Below, in pieces: positions 24,791-32,729 of a stretch of 64,000 nucleotides of DNA. Positions within the stretch are counted from its first letter, which is position 1; the number at the start of each line of letters is the position of its first letter. The stretch covers positions 1,860,001-1,924,000 of the forward strand of contig CAVSKL010000001.1 in NCBI GenBank assembly GCA_963728475.1, in the 5' to 3' direction. The notes under the pieces are model-generated. The model saw only the letters and a program-made list of their open reading frames with translations, was not told the origin of the DNA and did no database searches. This stretch comes from CAVSKL01 sp963728475 [NCBI: Candidatus Eiseniibacteriota bacterium] (lineage in GTDB: Bacteria; Eisenbacteria; RBG-16-71-46; JABDJR01). Made by a program: the position numbers and the translations under genes.

Positions 24791-26126
24791 GTTTCGATTG
24801 ATCTGGCTGGCGGCGGCGGCGGCGATCCTGGTCGTCCTCGCGGCCGCCGGGTGCGGCGGTTCCGGCGGGAACGATCCCGGAAAGCCGGTCGCCCTGAGCG
24901 GGACCTGCACCGGCTGCCATACCGACGCCGAAATGCTCCAGGCCACCGCGCTTCCCGACCCGCCGCCCGCCGAGGGCGACGCGGGCGAGGGGTGAGGCGG
25001 GTCGGTCCCTCCGTTGGAGGGCTGGCAAAAGGTCCTGATCGCGGGAACGGGGGCCGACGCGTTCTTCGCCTCGGACCACGGCAAGGCCGACTGCACCGAC
25101 TGCCACCGGGGCAAGAACGGGAATCTGACCAAGGACGAGGCTCACCTGGGCCTGGTGGCGAGGCCGAGCGCCGAGCCCCAGCAGTACTGCGCCGGGTGTC
25201 ATCCCATCGACGTTCAGCGGCACCTGGGGGGGCTCCACGCCAACCTGTGGGGGGAGAAGAACGTGGTGGCGGCGCGCCACGGGGTCGCCGACTTCTCGCT
25301 CCTTCCCGCGTCGGTACTGGCCGGCTACGAGGCCAACTGCAACAGCTGCCACACCTCCTGCGGCGACTGCCACGTGGGGCGGCCGGCATCGGTGGGCGGA
25401 GGGCTGGTGGCGGGCCACCGCTTCGGCGCTCCCGACATGACCGAGAACTGCACCGCCTGCCACGGGAGCCGGGTCGGGGCCGAGTATCTGGGCCAGAACG
25501 CCGGGTATCCCGCGGACGTCCATTACCTTCCGGGGGGCATGCGCTGCGATTCCTGCCACGACCGGATGGAGATGCACGGCGCCGGCGGGGTCCCCAAGGA
25601 ACGGCTGTCGTCGTGGTATCAGACCACCTGCGGGGATTGCCACGGGGGCGAGGCCGCGGCCAACCCCTACCACGTCCGGCACTGGGGGGACCTCTCCTGT
25701 GAGACGTGCCACAGCCTGGACTACAAGTCCTGCAACTCGTGCCACGCCGGGACCGGCCTCGCCGAACCCTCGTACATGAGCTTCAAGATCGGGCGGAACC
25801 CGGCCCCGGACCGGCGGCCCTACCGGTTCGTGACCCTGCGCCACATTCCCATTGCCCCCGACACCTATGCCGCGTGGGGAACGGGGACCCTGGCGAACTT
25901 CGGCGTCGCGCCGACCTGGAGGTACGCGGCGCCTCACAACATCCAGCGGTGGACGGACCGCACCCGCGTCCCCGAGGGGGGAACCTGCTTCACCGCCTGT
26001 CACGAGAGCCCCGACGGGCCGGAGGGGATCTTCCTCCGGCAGTCGGACCTGGATTCCATGAGCCCGGCGGAGGCCGAGGCGAATCGCGACCTGATCGTTC
26101 CGAACGGGTCGCCGGTCAACTGGTAA
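24783..26126 (+). CDS. multihaem c-type cytochrome lipoprotein with probable selenocysteine at an in-frame TGA (codon 71)
   Basis: 447 codons in one frame, interrupted only by TGA at 24993-24995. Residues 1-25 are a lipoprotein signal (hydrophobic core, 'LAAAGC' lipobox). Haem sites in order: CTGCH before the TGA; then CTDCH, CAGCH, CNSCH, CGDCH, CTACH, CDSCH, CGDCH, CETCH, CNSCH and a last CFTACH (CX3CH), giving eleven. The TGA context is GEG-U-GG. Reading through is favoured because the long second part has ten haem sites yet no signal peptide or Shine-Dalgarno of its own, and a SECIS-like hairpin follows the TGA. It would be an outer-surface or periplasmic electron carrier or reductase. 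The alternative is a nonsense mutation or sequencing error. Confidence 0.75.
24993..25026 (+). promoter_or_regulatory. UGA codon plus SECIS-like hairpin
   Basis: TGA (24993-24995) is followed by GTCGG (25001-25005), a lone T (25006), CCCTCC (25007-25012), loop GTT, GGAGGG (25016-25021) and CTGGC (25022-25026). That is an 11-bp stem (two G-U pairs) with one bulged U and GU in the loop. Counting the U of UGA as 1, the bulge is base 14 and the loop GU is 21-22; in E. coli fdhF the SelB contacts are U17, G23 and U24. Confidence 0.65.
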
Positions 26127-26139
26127 GGAGGAACAACCG

Positions 26140-27150
26140 ATGAGACGGTTCCTGGCACTGTGGATCGTTCTGGCGGTGGCCCTGTCCGCCGCTCCGGCCC
26201 TGGTGGGCTGCGGCGGCAGCGACAACGGCACCAACCCCGGCGTCAGCGAGTATTCGCTCGTGGCCGCGGTGGGGGACGCCTACTTCGGCACCTACACCAC
26301 CGCCAGCGGGGCGACCCTGACCCCGGCCGCGGACGCGGTCTATGCCAACCTGGTGGACGGCAACACCGCCAACGACTACACCATCCTCGACTGGCGGAGC
26401 GCCGCCGAATTCGCCAAGGGGCACATCGCCGGCGCCCGGAACGTGGCCCTGGCCGACTTCGGCACGGTCATGGACGGGCTCCCCGCCGGGCACGCGGTGC
26501 TCAACGTGTGCTACACCGGGCAGACCGCGGGCTACGTGACCTCGATCATGAACATGCTGGGCACCGAGGCCCAGAGCCTGCGCTACGGGATGTGCGGCTG
26601 GACCACCGACGCCAACATCACCGGCTCCCGCTGGGAGAACGGGATGAGCAACAACTACGCGGACTGGCTCTCCACCACCGCCACCGTCTCCACCCAGACC
26701 TACTCGCCGCCCACGCTCGCCACCGGAGAGAAGACGGGGAAGGCCGTCCTGCGTGCCCGCGCCGACGCCGGCGCCGCCGCCGGGTGGAAGACGATCAGCG
26801 CCTCGACACTCTACGCCGACTTCACCGCCGGCCACGCCGGGGACTACTTCGTGATCTGCTACCAGGCCGACGCCAACTACAACGGCGGCCACGTCCCCGG
26901 CGCGGTGCACTTCGTGCCCAAGCAGGACCTGGCCTCGGCCAAGCTCCTCAACACCATCCCCACCGACAAGAAGGTGGTGGTGTACTGCTACACCGGGCAG
27001 AGCTCCGCCCAGGTGGTGGCGTACCTGAACATGCTCGGCTACAACGCGTACTCGCTGACCTACGGGGTGAACTCGCTTTGCTCCGAGAACGCCACCGTGT
27101 GCAACGTGAAGTTCACGCCGCCCACCAACAGCTATCCGGTGGTGCAGTAG
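26140..27150 (+). CDS. tandem-rhodanese lipoprotein
   Basis: 336 residues, 13 nt after the cytochrome with AAGGAGG before the ATG. Lipoprotein signal ending 'ALVGCGGSDN'. Two rhodanese-like domains: the first (about 65-165) has 'ILDWRSAAEFAKGHIAGARN' and active loop 'CYTGQT'; the second (about 215-325) has 'NGGHVPGAVHF' and 'CYTGQS'. Each loop holds a potential sulfur- or selenium-carrying Cys. Catalytic Cys in both domains is less common than one active plus one inactive domain. In the periplasm or on the outer membrane it could bind sulfane sulfur or selenium species used or made by the cytochrome; this is inference from the operon. Confidence 0.9.
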   Translation: MRRFLALWIVLAVALSAAPALVGCGGSDNGTNPGVSEYSLVAAVGDAYFGTYTTASGATLTPAADAVYANLVDGNTANDYTILDWRSAAEFAKGHIAGARNVALADFGTVMDGLPAGHAVLNVCYTGQTAGYVTSIMNMLGTEAQSLRYGMCGWTTDANITGSRWENGMSNNYADWLSTTATVSTQTYSPPTLATGEKTGKAVLRARADAGAAAGWKTISASTLYADFTAGHAGDYFVICYQADANYNGGHVPGAVHFVPKQDLASAKLLNTIPTDKKVVVYCYTGQSSAQVVAYLNMLGYNAYSLTYGVNSLCSENATVCNVKFTPPTNSYPVVQ

Positions 27151-27246
27151 CGGACTCGGACGCGGCGGCAAACGCCGTCCGTCCCCAGAGGACGGGCGGC
27201 GGGCCGGAAGCCGCCGCCGCGCCCGGCCGGCACCAGCCGGGGGAGG

Positions 27247-27277
27247 GGGCCCGCGAATGTCGGGCCCTTCTCCTTTT
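27247..27277 (+). terminator. rho-independent terminator of the cytochrome operon
   Basis: GGGCCCG, a 7-nt loop and CGGGCCC (27247-27267), then TTCTCCTTTT. It ends the sigma-54 operon about 100 nt after the rhodanese stop. The 211-nt gap also contains other GC-rich inverted repeats between 27165 and 27240. Confidence 0.75.
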
Positions 27278-27361
27278 CCGGGGAGTTTCGGGGGGGCGGG
27301 CGCGGAGGGGCCGATCTTCCCTTCCGGGGAGGGAAGGCCCGGAGGGAGGGCGCGGAAAGGG

Positions 27362-27958
27362 CTAGGAGGGCTGCCGCAAGGCCCCGAGGACGGCCTGGCG
27401 GCCCTTGAGGAAGCCCCTGATGTTGATCTCCAGCGCCTTGGTCGGGACCCGCTTCTCGATGCCGCTGGTGAGGACGTCCTCATCCAGGTCCAGCTCCACC
27501 GAGAGCGCCCCCAGCATGACCACGTTGACGATCTTGACGTTCCCCAGCTCCTCGGCGATCCGGTGGGCGGGGACCATCACCACCCGGCCCGCGCGGCGGC
27601 GGAGCAGCGGCTCCACCTCCTGGGGGTAGGGCGCCTTGCCCCAGATGAGCATGGAGGGGTCGATCCGCTGGTCGTTGACCAGCGCGACGCCCCCCGGCTT
27701 CAGGTACTCCAGGTGGCGCACCGCCTCCAGGCGTTCGAGGGCGAAGAGCACGTCGGCGGCGCCGAGCCGGATGAGGGGGGAGAAGATCCCGGCGCCGTAG
27801 CGGATCTGGCAGGTGACGCTCCCGCCCCGCTGCGACATGCCGTGGACCTCGCTCTTGCGGACCGAGCGGCCCGATAGGAGCGCGGCCTCGGCCACCACCT
27901 CGCCCGCCAGCAGGATCCCCTGCCCCCCCACTCCGGCCATGAAGATGCTGGTGTTCAT
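27362..27958 (-). CDS. iorB: indolepyruvate ferredoxin oxidoreductase, beta subunit
   Basis: 198 residues from ATG 27958. It has the gamma-type domain of 2-oxoacid:ferredoxin oxidoreductases: 'IFMAGVGGQGILLAGEVVAEAA' and 'SEVHGMSQRGGSVTCQIRYG', with the latter motif typical of IorB. With the alpha subunit it oxidatively decarboxylates aryl pyruvates made from aromatic amino acids, giving aryl-acetyl-CoA and low-potential electrons, in the cytoplasm. Its ATG overlaps the stop of the alpha gene by 4 nt, so the subunits are co-translated. Confidence 0.92.
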   Translation of the reverse strand: MNTSIFMAGVGGQGILLAGEVVAEAALLSGRSVRKSEVHGMSQRGGSVTCQIRYGAGIFSPLIRLGAADVLFALERLEAVRHLEYLKPGGVALVNDQRIDPSMLIWGKAPYPQEVEPLLRRRAGRVVMVPAHRIAEELGNVKIVNVVMLGALSVELDLDEDVLTSGIEKRVPTKALEINIRGFLKGRQAVLGALRQPS

Positions 27959-30912
27959 CGGCTCTTCCCCTCGAGATAGGCCCGGATGGCGCCGGCGGCC
28001 TTCCGTCCGGAGCGGACGGCGTGGGCCACGGTGCCGAAGCCGGTGGCGAGGTCGCCGCCGGCGAATACCCCGGCGAGGCCGGTTTCGGTGGAGAAGTCGG
28101 TGACCACCTTGCGCCCGTCGTTGCGCAGCGACTCGGGAAGGTCGCTGAAGCCGGCCCGTTCGCCCACCGCCGCCACCACCTGGTCGAACTCCTCGACGGT
28201 CTCGGAGCCGGGGACCGGCACCGGGCGCCGGCGGCCGCTGGCGTCCGGGGCGCCGGGCTGCATGCGGGTGAAGGTGACCTGGAGCCGGCCCCCACGCAGG
28301 ACGATGGCCACCGGAGCGGTGTGCGGCACCACCGGGATGCCCTCGGCCACCAGGTCGGCCACGTCCTCGGGGATGGCGGGCATGTCGGCCACGCTCCGCC
28401 GGTAGGCCACGGTGGGGGCGGCGCCCCGGCGCTTCACCGAACGGGCCACGTCCACCGCGGTATTGCCTCCTCCCACCACCAGCACGTGCTTGCCGATCTC
28501 GGTCTTCACCCCCAGGTTCAGATCCCGCAGGAGTTCCACCCCGTGGACCACTCCGGGCAGGTCCTCCCCGGGGATACCCAGGGGGGCGGTCTCGGAGAAG
28601 CCGGTGGCGAGGAAGATCGCGTCGTGGTCGCGGTCGAGAGCGTCGAAGCCGATCTCGCGGCCCACCCTGGCCTCGGTCCGGAACTCGATCCCCGCGGCCC
28701 GCATCCGGTCCAGCGTCCGGTCGAGGACCTCGCGGGGCAGCCGGAAGTCGGGGATGCCCGCCCGGAGCATGCCCCCGATCTCGGGAAGCTGCTCGAACAC
28801 GGTCACCCGGTATCCCTCCCGGGCCAGGTACCAGGCCGCGGTGAGGCCGCCGGGGCCGCTCCCCACCACCGCCACGCGCTCCTCGCGAGGCTCCGCCGGC
28901 GCGGGGACGGCGGCGTGCTCCAGGCCCCAATCCCCCAGGAACCGTTCCACCGAGCGGATGGAGACCCGGCCCGGCTTTCCGTTGCCGAACTTCGCGCCGA
29001 GGGCGGCGAACCGGGCGTCCACCACCCCTCCCAGGCCGTAGCCGAGGGCGTTGACCTCGGTCTCGCAGGGGTGGGGGCAGACGCGGCCGGTCACCGAGGG
29101 GAAGGGGTTGGTCTTGAGCAGCAGCTCGTAGGCCTCGGCGTAACGCTTCTCCAGCGCCAGCTCCAGGAACCCGGGCACGTCGTTGGCCGCGGGGCAGTCG
29201 TAGCACACCTGCTGGCACATGCTGCAGCCGTTACAGACCTCGGGGTCGATCGCCGGCACGTCGTCGGCGAAGCCCACCGCCGGGCAACCGATGGAAAGGC
29301 ACGCCTCGCAGTGGACGCAGACGGCGGCGTCCACCTCCACCGGGGGGGCGAACACCGTCTTCTCGTTCAGCACGCACCCGTTCTGGACCACGATCACCGA
29401 CGTTTCGTCCGCCTCCAGTTCTTCGCGGACCGCCTTCTCCAGCCCGAGAAGATCGTAGGCGTCGGCGGTGCGGACCCGGCGCACCCCCACCGCCCGGGCC
29501 AGGCCGGGGATGTCGAGCCGGGGCGCGTCCTCGCCGCTCAGGCGCTTGCCGGTGGCGGGATGGGGCTGGTGCCCGGTCATGGCGGTGGTGCGGTTGTCGA
29601 GGACCAGCAGGGTCTGGGCGCCGCCGTTATAGACCGCGTCCACCAGCCCGGTGATGCCGGAGTGGACGAAGGTGGAGTCTCCGATCACCCCCACCACCCG
29701 CCGCCGGTCGGCCTCGGGGAGCGCCCGGGCCAGCCCCGAGGCCATGCCCACGCTCGCCCCCATGCAGAGGCAGGAATCCATGGCGTTGAGCGGGCTCAGC
29801 GCCCCCAGGGTGTAGCAGCCGATGTCGCCGGCCACGATCAGGTCCAGCCGCCGGAGCACGGTGAACACCCCGCGATGGCCGCAGCCGGGGCAGAGCACCG
29901 GCGGCCGGGGGGGGAGCTGCACGTCGATCACCGGCGCCCGGGGGGGGGCGTCCCCGCCCAGGGCCATGGCGGCCACCAGGTCCGGATCGAGTTCGCCGGT
30001 GTCGGGGCGGAGTTCCCGCCCGGTCACCTCGATGCCCATGGCCCGGAGCTGCTCTTCCAGGAACGGGTCCAGCTCCTCCACCACGATCACCCGGTCCACC
30101 GAGGCCGCGAACTCGCGGATCAGGCTCTCGGGGAGGGGATTGGTGAGGCCGAGCTTCAGGTGCGAGGCCTCGGGAAACGCTTCCATGGCGTAGAGCCAGG
30201 CCGCGCCGCTCGATACCACCCCCAGGTCGGAGCGGCGGTGGCGCAGCACGTTCAGGCGGCGCATGGAGGAGGCGTCCACCTTGAGCCGGCGCATCCGGTC
30301 CTCCACCGCGCGATGGCGCCCGCGGGCGTTGGCGGGGAGGAGCACGTACTTGGCGGGGTTCCGGTGGAAGGTCCGCCGGGGCGGAGTCCGGGGCTCGCCC
30401 AGATCCACCTCGCCCTCGGCGTGGCAGACCCGGGTGGTGAGCCGGAGCATGACCGGGCTGTCGTAGGCCTCGGAGAGCTCGAAAGCGAGGCGGGTGAATT
30501 CCTTGGCCTCGTCGCTGGTCGAGGGCTCCAGCATGGGAATCTTGGCCGCCCGCGCCAGCCACCGGTTGTCCTGCTCGTTCTGCGAGGAGTGCATGCCGGG
30601 GTCGTCGGCGGAGACCACCACCAGGCCTCCGTTGACGCCCATGTAGGCGTGGCTGAACAGCGGGTCGGCGGCCACGTTCACTCCCACGTGCTTCATGGTC
30701 ACCAGGGCGCGGGCGCCGCCCAGGCAGGCCCCCACCGCGGACTCGTAGGCCACCTTCTCGTTGGGGGCCCAGCGCGCCTCCACCCCGGGGTAGTCGCGGA
30801 AGGATTCGAGGATCTCGGTGGACGGGGTGCCGGGGTAGCCGGCGGCGAAGGTGACGCCGCACTCGTACGCCCCCCGGGCCACCGCCTCGTTGCCGGACAA
30901 AAGCTTTTTCAT
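27955..30912 (-). CDS. iorA: indolepyruvate ferredoxin oxidoreductase alpha subunit fused to a GltD-like NAD(P)/FAD module
   Basis: 985 residues; ordinary IorA has about 600-640. Residues 1-540 are IorA: 'GYPGTPSTEILESF' at the N terminus, 'CPGCGHRG' near 342 and 'GDIGCYTLG' and 'GDSTFVHSG' for thiamine diphosphate binding. Two ferredoxin motifs follow ('CVHCEACLSIGCP', 'CNGCSMCQQVCYDCP'). From about 600 the sequence becomes a glutamate-synthase small-subunit-like flavoprotein: 'NPFPSVTGRVCPHPCE', FAD-binding 'VVGSGPGGLTAAWYLA', NAD(P)-binding 'VVGGGNTAVDVARS' and terminal 'VFAGGDLATG'. The fusion could pass electrons between the iron-sulfur clusters and NAD(P)H. It is followed by iorB with a 4-nt overlap. 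Confidence 0.92.
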   Translation of the reverse strand: MKKLLSGNEAVARGAYECGVTFAAGYPGTPSTEILESFRDYPGVEARWAPNEKVAYESAVGACLGGARALVTMKHVGVNVAADPLFSHAYMGVNGGLVVVSADDPGMHSSQNEQDNRWLARAAKIPMLEPSTSDEAKEFTRLAFELSEAYDSPVMLRLTTRVCHAEGEVDLGEPRTPPRRTFHRNPAKYVLLPANARGRHRAVEDRMRRLKVDASSMRRLNVLRHRRSDLGVVSSGAAWLYAMEAFPEASHLKLGLTNPLPESLIREFAASVDRVIVVEELDPFLEEQLRAMGIEVTGRELRPDTGELDPDLVAAMALGGDAPPRAPVIDVQLPPRPPVLCPGCGHRGVFTVLRRLDLIVAGDIGCYTLGALSPLNAMDSCLCMGASVGMASGLARALPEADRRRVVGVIGDSTFVHSGITGLVDAVYNGGAQTLLVLDNRTTAMTGHQPHPATGKRLSGEDAPRLDIPGLARAVGVRRVRTADAYDLLGLEKAVREELEADETSVIVVQNGCVLNEKTVFAPPVEVDAAVCVHCEACLSIGCPAVGFADDVPAIDPEVCNGCSMCQQVCYDCPAANDVPGFLELALEKRYAEAYELLLKTNPFPSVTGRVCPHPCETEVNALGYGLGGVVDARFAALGAKFGNGKPGRVSIRSVERFLGDWGLEHAAVPAPAEPREERVAVVGSGPGGLTAAWYLAREGYRVTVFEQLPEIGGMLRAGIPDFRLPREVLDRTLDRMRAAGIEFRTEARVGREIGFDALDRDHDAIFLATGFSETAPLGIPGEDLPGVVHGVELLRDLNLGVKTEIGKHVLVVGGGNTAVDVARSVKRRGAAPTVAYRRSVADMPAIPEDVADLVAEGIPVVPHTAPVAIVLRGGRLQVTFTRMQPGAPDASGRRRPVPVPGSETVEEFDQVVAAVGERAGFSDLPESLRNDGRKVVTDFSTETGLAGVFAGGDLATGFGTVAHAVRSGRKAAGAIRAYLEGKSR

Positions 30913-31299
30913 GGAACCTCGACGTGGTTCGGGAGCCGGGCCGGGGAAACGTCCGCCGCCACCATCCTAGTGGTTGGATGGTGGGGAAAGGTCCACGATA
31001 AGCGGGATAAACGCTATTCAAATGGTGAATGAAAACGAAGGGGAGAACGCGAAACGGCCGGTTCCCGGCCTCCCGGCGCCGTTTGCGGGGGGCCGCCCCG
31101 GCGCCGCCGGCCCTTTCCGGCCACCGGTAACATGGAATTGCAAAGACACCGGTGAGCAAAAAGCCTATAGTCGGTCGTACGCTGAGTTGCGTCCCAGGGG
31201 GGACGTGGGGGATCCTGAGGGATGCTTCCGCCGGAAGCGCGGAAACGCCGGGTCGAGCAAGGCGTTCCGTCCACGGGTTGGAAGAAGGGAGTAGAGACC
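30913..31299. promoter_or_regulatory. 387-nt divergent promoter region, iorA / citrate synthase
   Basis: No gene seen. For iorA (minus strand), TTTGAA and TATCGT spaced about 16 nt lie between 31022 and 30994. For citrate synthase (plus strand), TTGCAA (31138-31143) and TATAGT (31166-31171) are visible but 22 nt apart, too far for a standard promoter. A low-GC patch at 30990-31040 is the clearest regulatory-looking segment. AAGGGAG precedes ATG 31300. Confidence 0.35.
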
Positions 31300-32604
31300 A
31301 TGGCCAAGTTGAAGGATGCACTCTTGCAGCGGATCGAGGCGGAGCGTCCGCGCATCGCCCGGTTGTTGAAGGACCACTCCGAAGTCAAGTTGGGTGAGGT
31401 GACGGTCGGCCAGGCGATCGGAGGGGCGCGGGGAGTGCGGTGCCTGGTGACCGACATCTCCTACCTGGACCCCATGGAAGGGATCCGGTTCCGCGGCAAG
31501 ACCATCCCCGAGACCTTCGCCGCCCTCCCCAAGGTTCCGGAACGCGACTACGCCTACGTGGAGGGGTTCTGGTACTTCCTCCTCACCGGCCGCATCCCCA
31601 CCATGGAAGAAACCCAGGAAGTGGTGGCGGAGTTCAAGCGCCGGGCCGAGGTGCCTCGGTACGTGTACGACGTGCTCCGGGCGATGCCGCGGGACACCCA
31701 TCCCATGACCATGTTCTCGGCGGCCATCCTTTCCATGCAGCGTGAATCCCGGTTCATCCGCGAGTACCACAAGGGGATGAACAAGATGGACTACTGGGAT
31801 CCGATGTACGAGGACTGCTCGGACCTCATGGCCCGGCTCCCCCGCATCGCCGCCACCATCTACCGGATGAAGTACAAGGGCGACACCCACATCGCCCCCG
31901 ACCAGGACCTGGACATGGGCGGGAACTTCGCCCACATGATGGGGATCGGCCGTCCCTACGACGACGTGGCCCGCATGTACTTCATCCTCCACTCCGACCA
32001 CGAGTCGGGGAACGTCTCCGCCCACGCCACCCACCTGGTGGCCTCCGCTCTCTCCGACGCGTACTACTCGCTGTCGGCGGGGATGAACGGGCTGGCCGGA
32101 CCGCTCCACGGCCTGGCCAACGAGGAGGTGCTGCGCTGGACGCAGAACCTGATGGAGAAGCTGGGCGGGAAGCTCCCGACCGAGCAGCAGCTCAAGGACG
32201 CGCTGTGGGAGACCCTGAACGGCGGCCAGGTGATCCCCGGCTACGGGCACGCGGTGCTGCGCAAGACCGATCCACGCTACATGGCCCAGCGGGAGTTCTG
32301 CCTGAAGCATCTCCCGGACTTCCCGCTGTTCAAGCTGGTGAGCATGATCTACGAGACGGCGCCGCCCATCCTCCGGGAGCAGGGCAAGGCCAAGAATCCC
32401 TGGCCCAACGTGGATGCGCAGTCGGGCGTGATCCAGTGGTACTACGGGGTGACCGAGTACGAGTTCTACACCGTGCTCTTCGGGGTGGGACGCGCGATCG
32501 GGGTGCTGGCCAACATCACCTGGGACCGCGCCCTGGGGTATCCCATCGAGAGGCCCAAGTCGCTGACCACCAAGATGCTGGAGGACGCGGCCGGGCTCAA
32601 GTAG
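31300..32604 (+). CDS. gltA: citrate synthase, eukaryotic (mitochondrial) type
   Basis: 434 residues from ATG 31300 (AAGGGAG upstream). It condenses oxaloacetate and acetyl-CoA. Catalytic residues are in place: His in 'GPLHGLANEEVL' (His274 of the pig enzyme), His in 'PGYGHAVLRKTDPRY' (His320) and Asp in 'NPWPNVDAQSG' (Asp375). 'HSDHESGNVSAH', 'SAGMNGLAGPLHGLAN' and 'YTVLFGVGRAIGVLA' are close to the animal mitochondrial enzyme rather than to the E. coli type. Bacteria with this class are known in Geobacter and some Bacteroidota. No allosteric NADH domain is present. A strong hairpin follows the gene. Confidence 0.95.
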   Translation: MAKLKDALLQRIEAERPRIARLLKDHSEVKLGEVTVGQAIGGARGVRCLVTDISYLDPMEGIRFRGKTIPETFAALPKVPERDYAYVEGFWYFLLTGRIPTMEETQEVVAEFKRRAEVPRYVYDVLRAMPRDTHPMTMFSAAILSMQRESRFIREYHKGMNKMDYWDPMYEDCSDLMARLPRIAATIYRMKYKGDTHIAPDQDLDMGGNFAHMMGIGRPYDDVARMYFILHSDHESGNVSAHATHLVASALSDAYYSLSAGMNGLAGPLHGLANEEVLRWTQNLMEKLGGKLPTEQQLKDALWETLNGGQVIPGYGHAVLRKTDPRYMAQREFCLKHLPDFPLFKLVSMIYETAPPILREQGKAKNPWPNVDAQSGVIQWYYGVTEYEFYTVLFGVGRAIGVLANITWDRALGYPIERPKSLTTKMLEDAAGLK

Positions 32605-32626
32605 CCGTCGCGTCCCCATGAGGCGA

Positions 32627-32658
32627 GGGCCCCGGCCGCCGCAGGCGGTCCGGGGCCC
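32627..32658 (+). terminator. strong hairpin after citrate synthase
   Basis: GGGCCCCGG pairs with CCGGGGCCC, and inside it CCGCC pairs with GGCGG around a GCA loop with one bulged T, a stem of 14 bp. Only 'CTTGCT' follows, so it is a weak-tail terminator. A perfect TATAAT (32664-32669) lies right after it, without a matching -35. Confidence 0.5.
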
Positions 32659-32729
32659 CTTGCTATAATCCGGAGCCTCCCGGCCCCCGAACCCGGCCGG
32701 TCCGCGACCTCCCGGAAAGGAACGACCGC

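Noticed and set aside
24783-26126. Reading the cytochrome as two genes, 24783-24995 and 25014-26126
   Set aside because: Same frame, split only by TGA; the second part lacks an export signal and a ribosome-binding site but has ten haem motifs, and a SECIS-like hairpin follows the TGA.
32664-32669. TATAAT as promoter of the ligase/GNAT gene
   Set aside because: A 17-nt upstream -35 would fall inside the terminator hairpin and no -35-like hexamer is present; noted only as a possibility.
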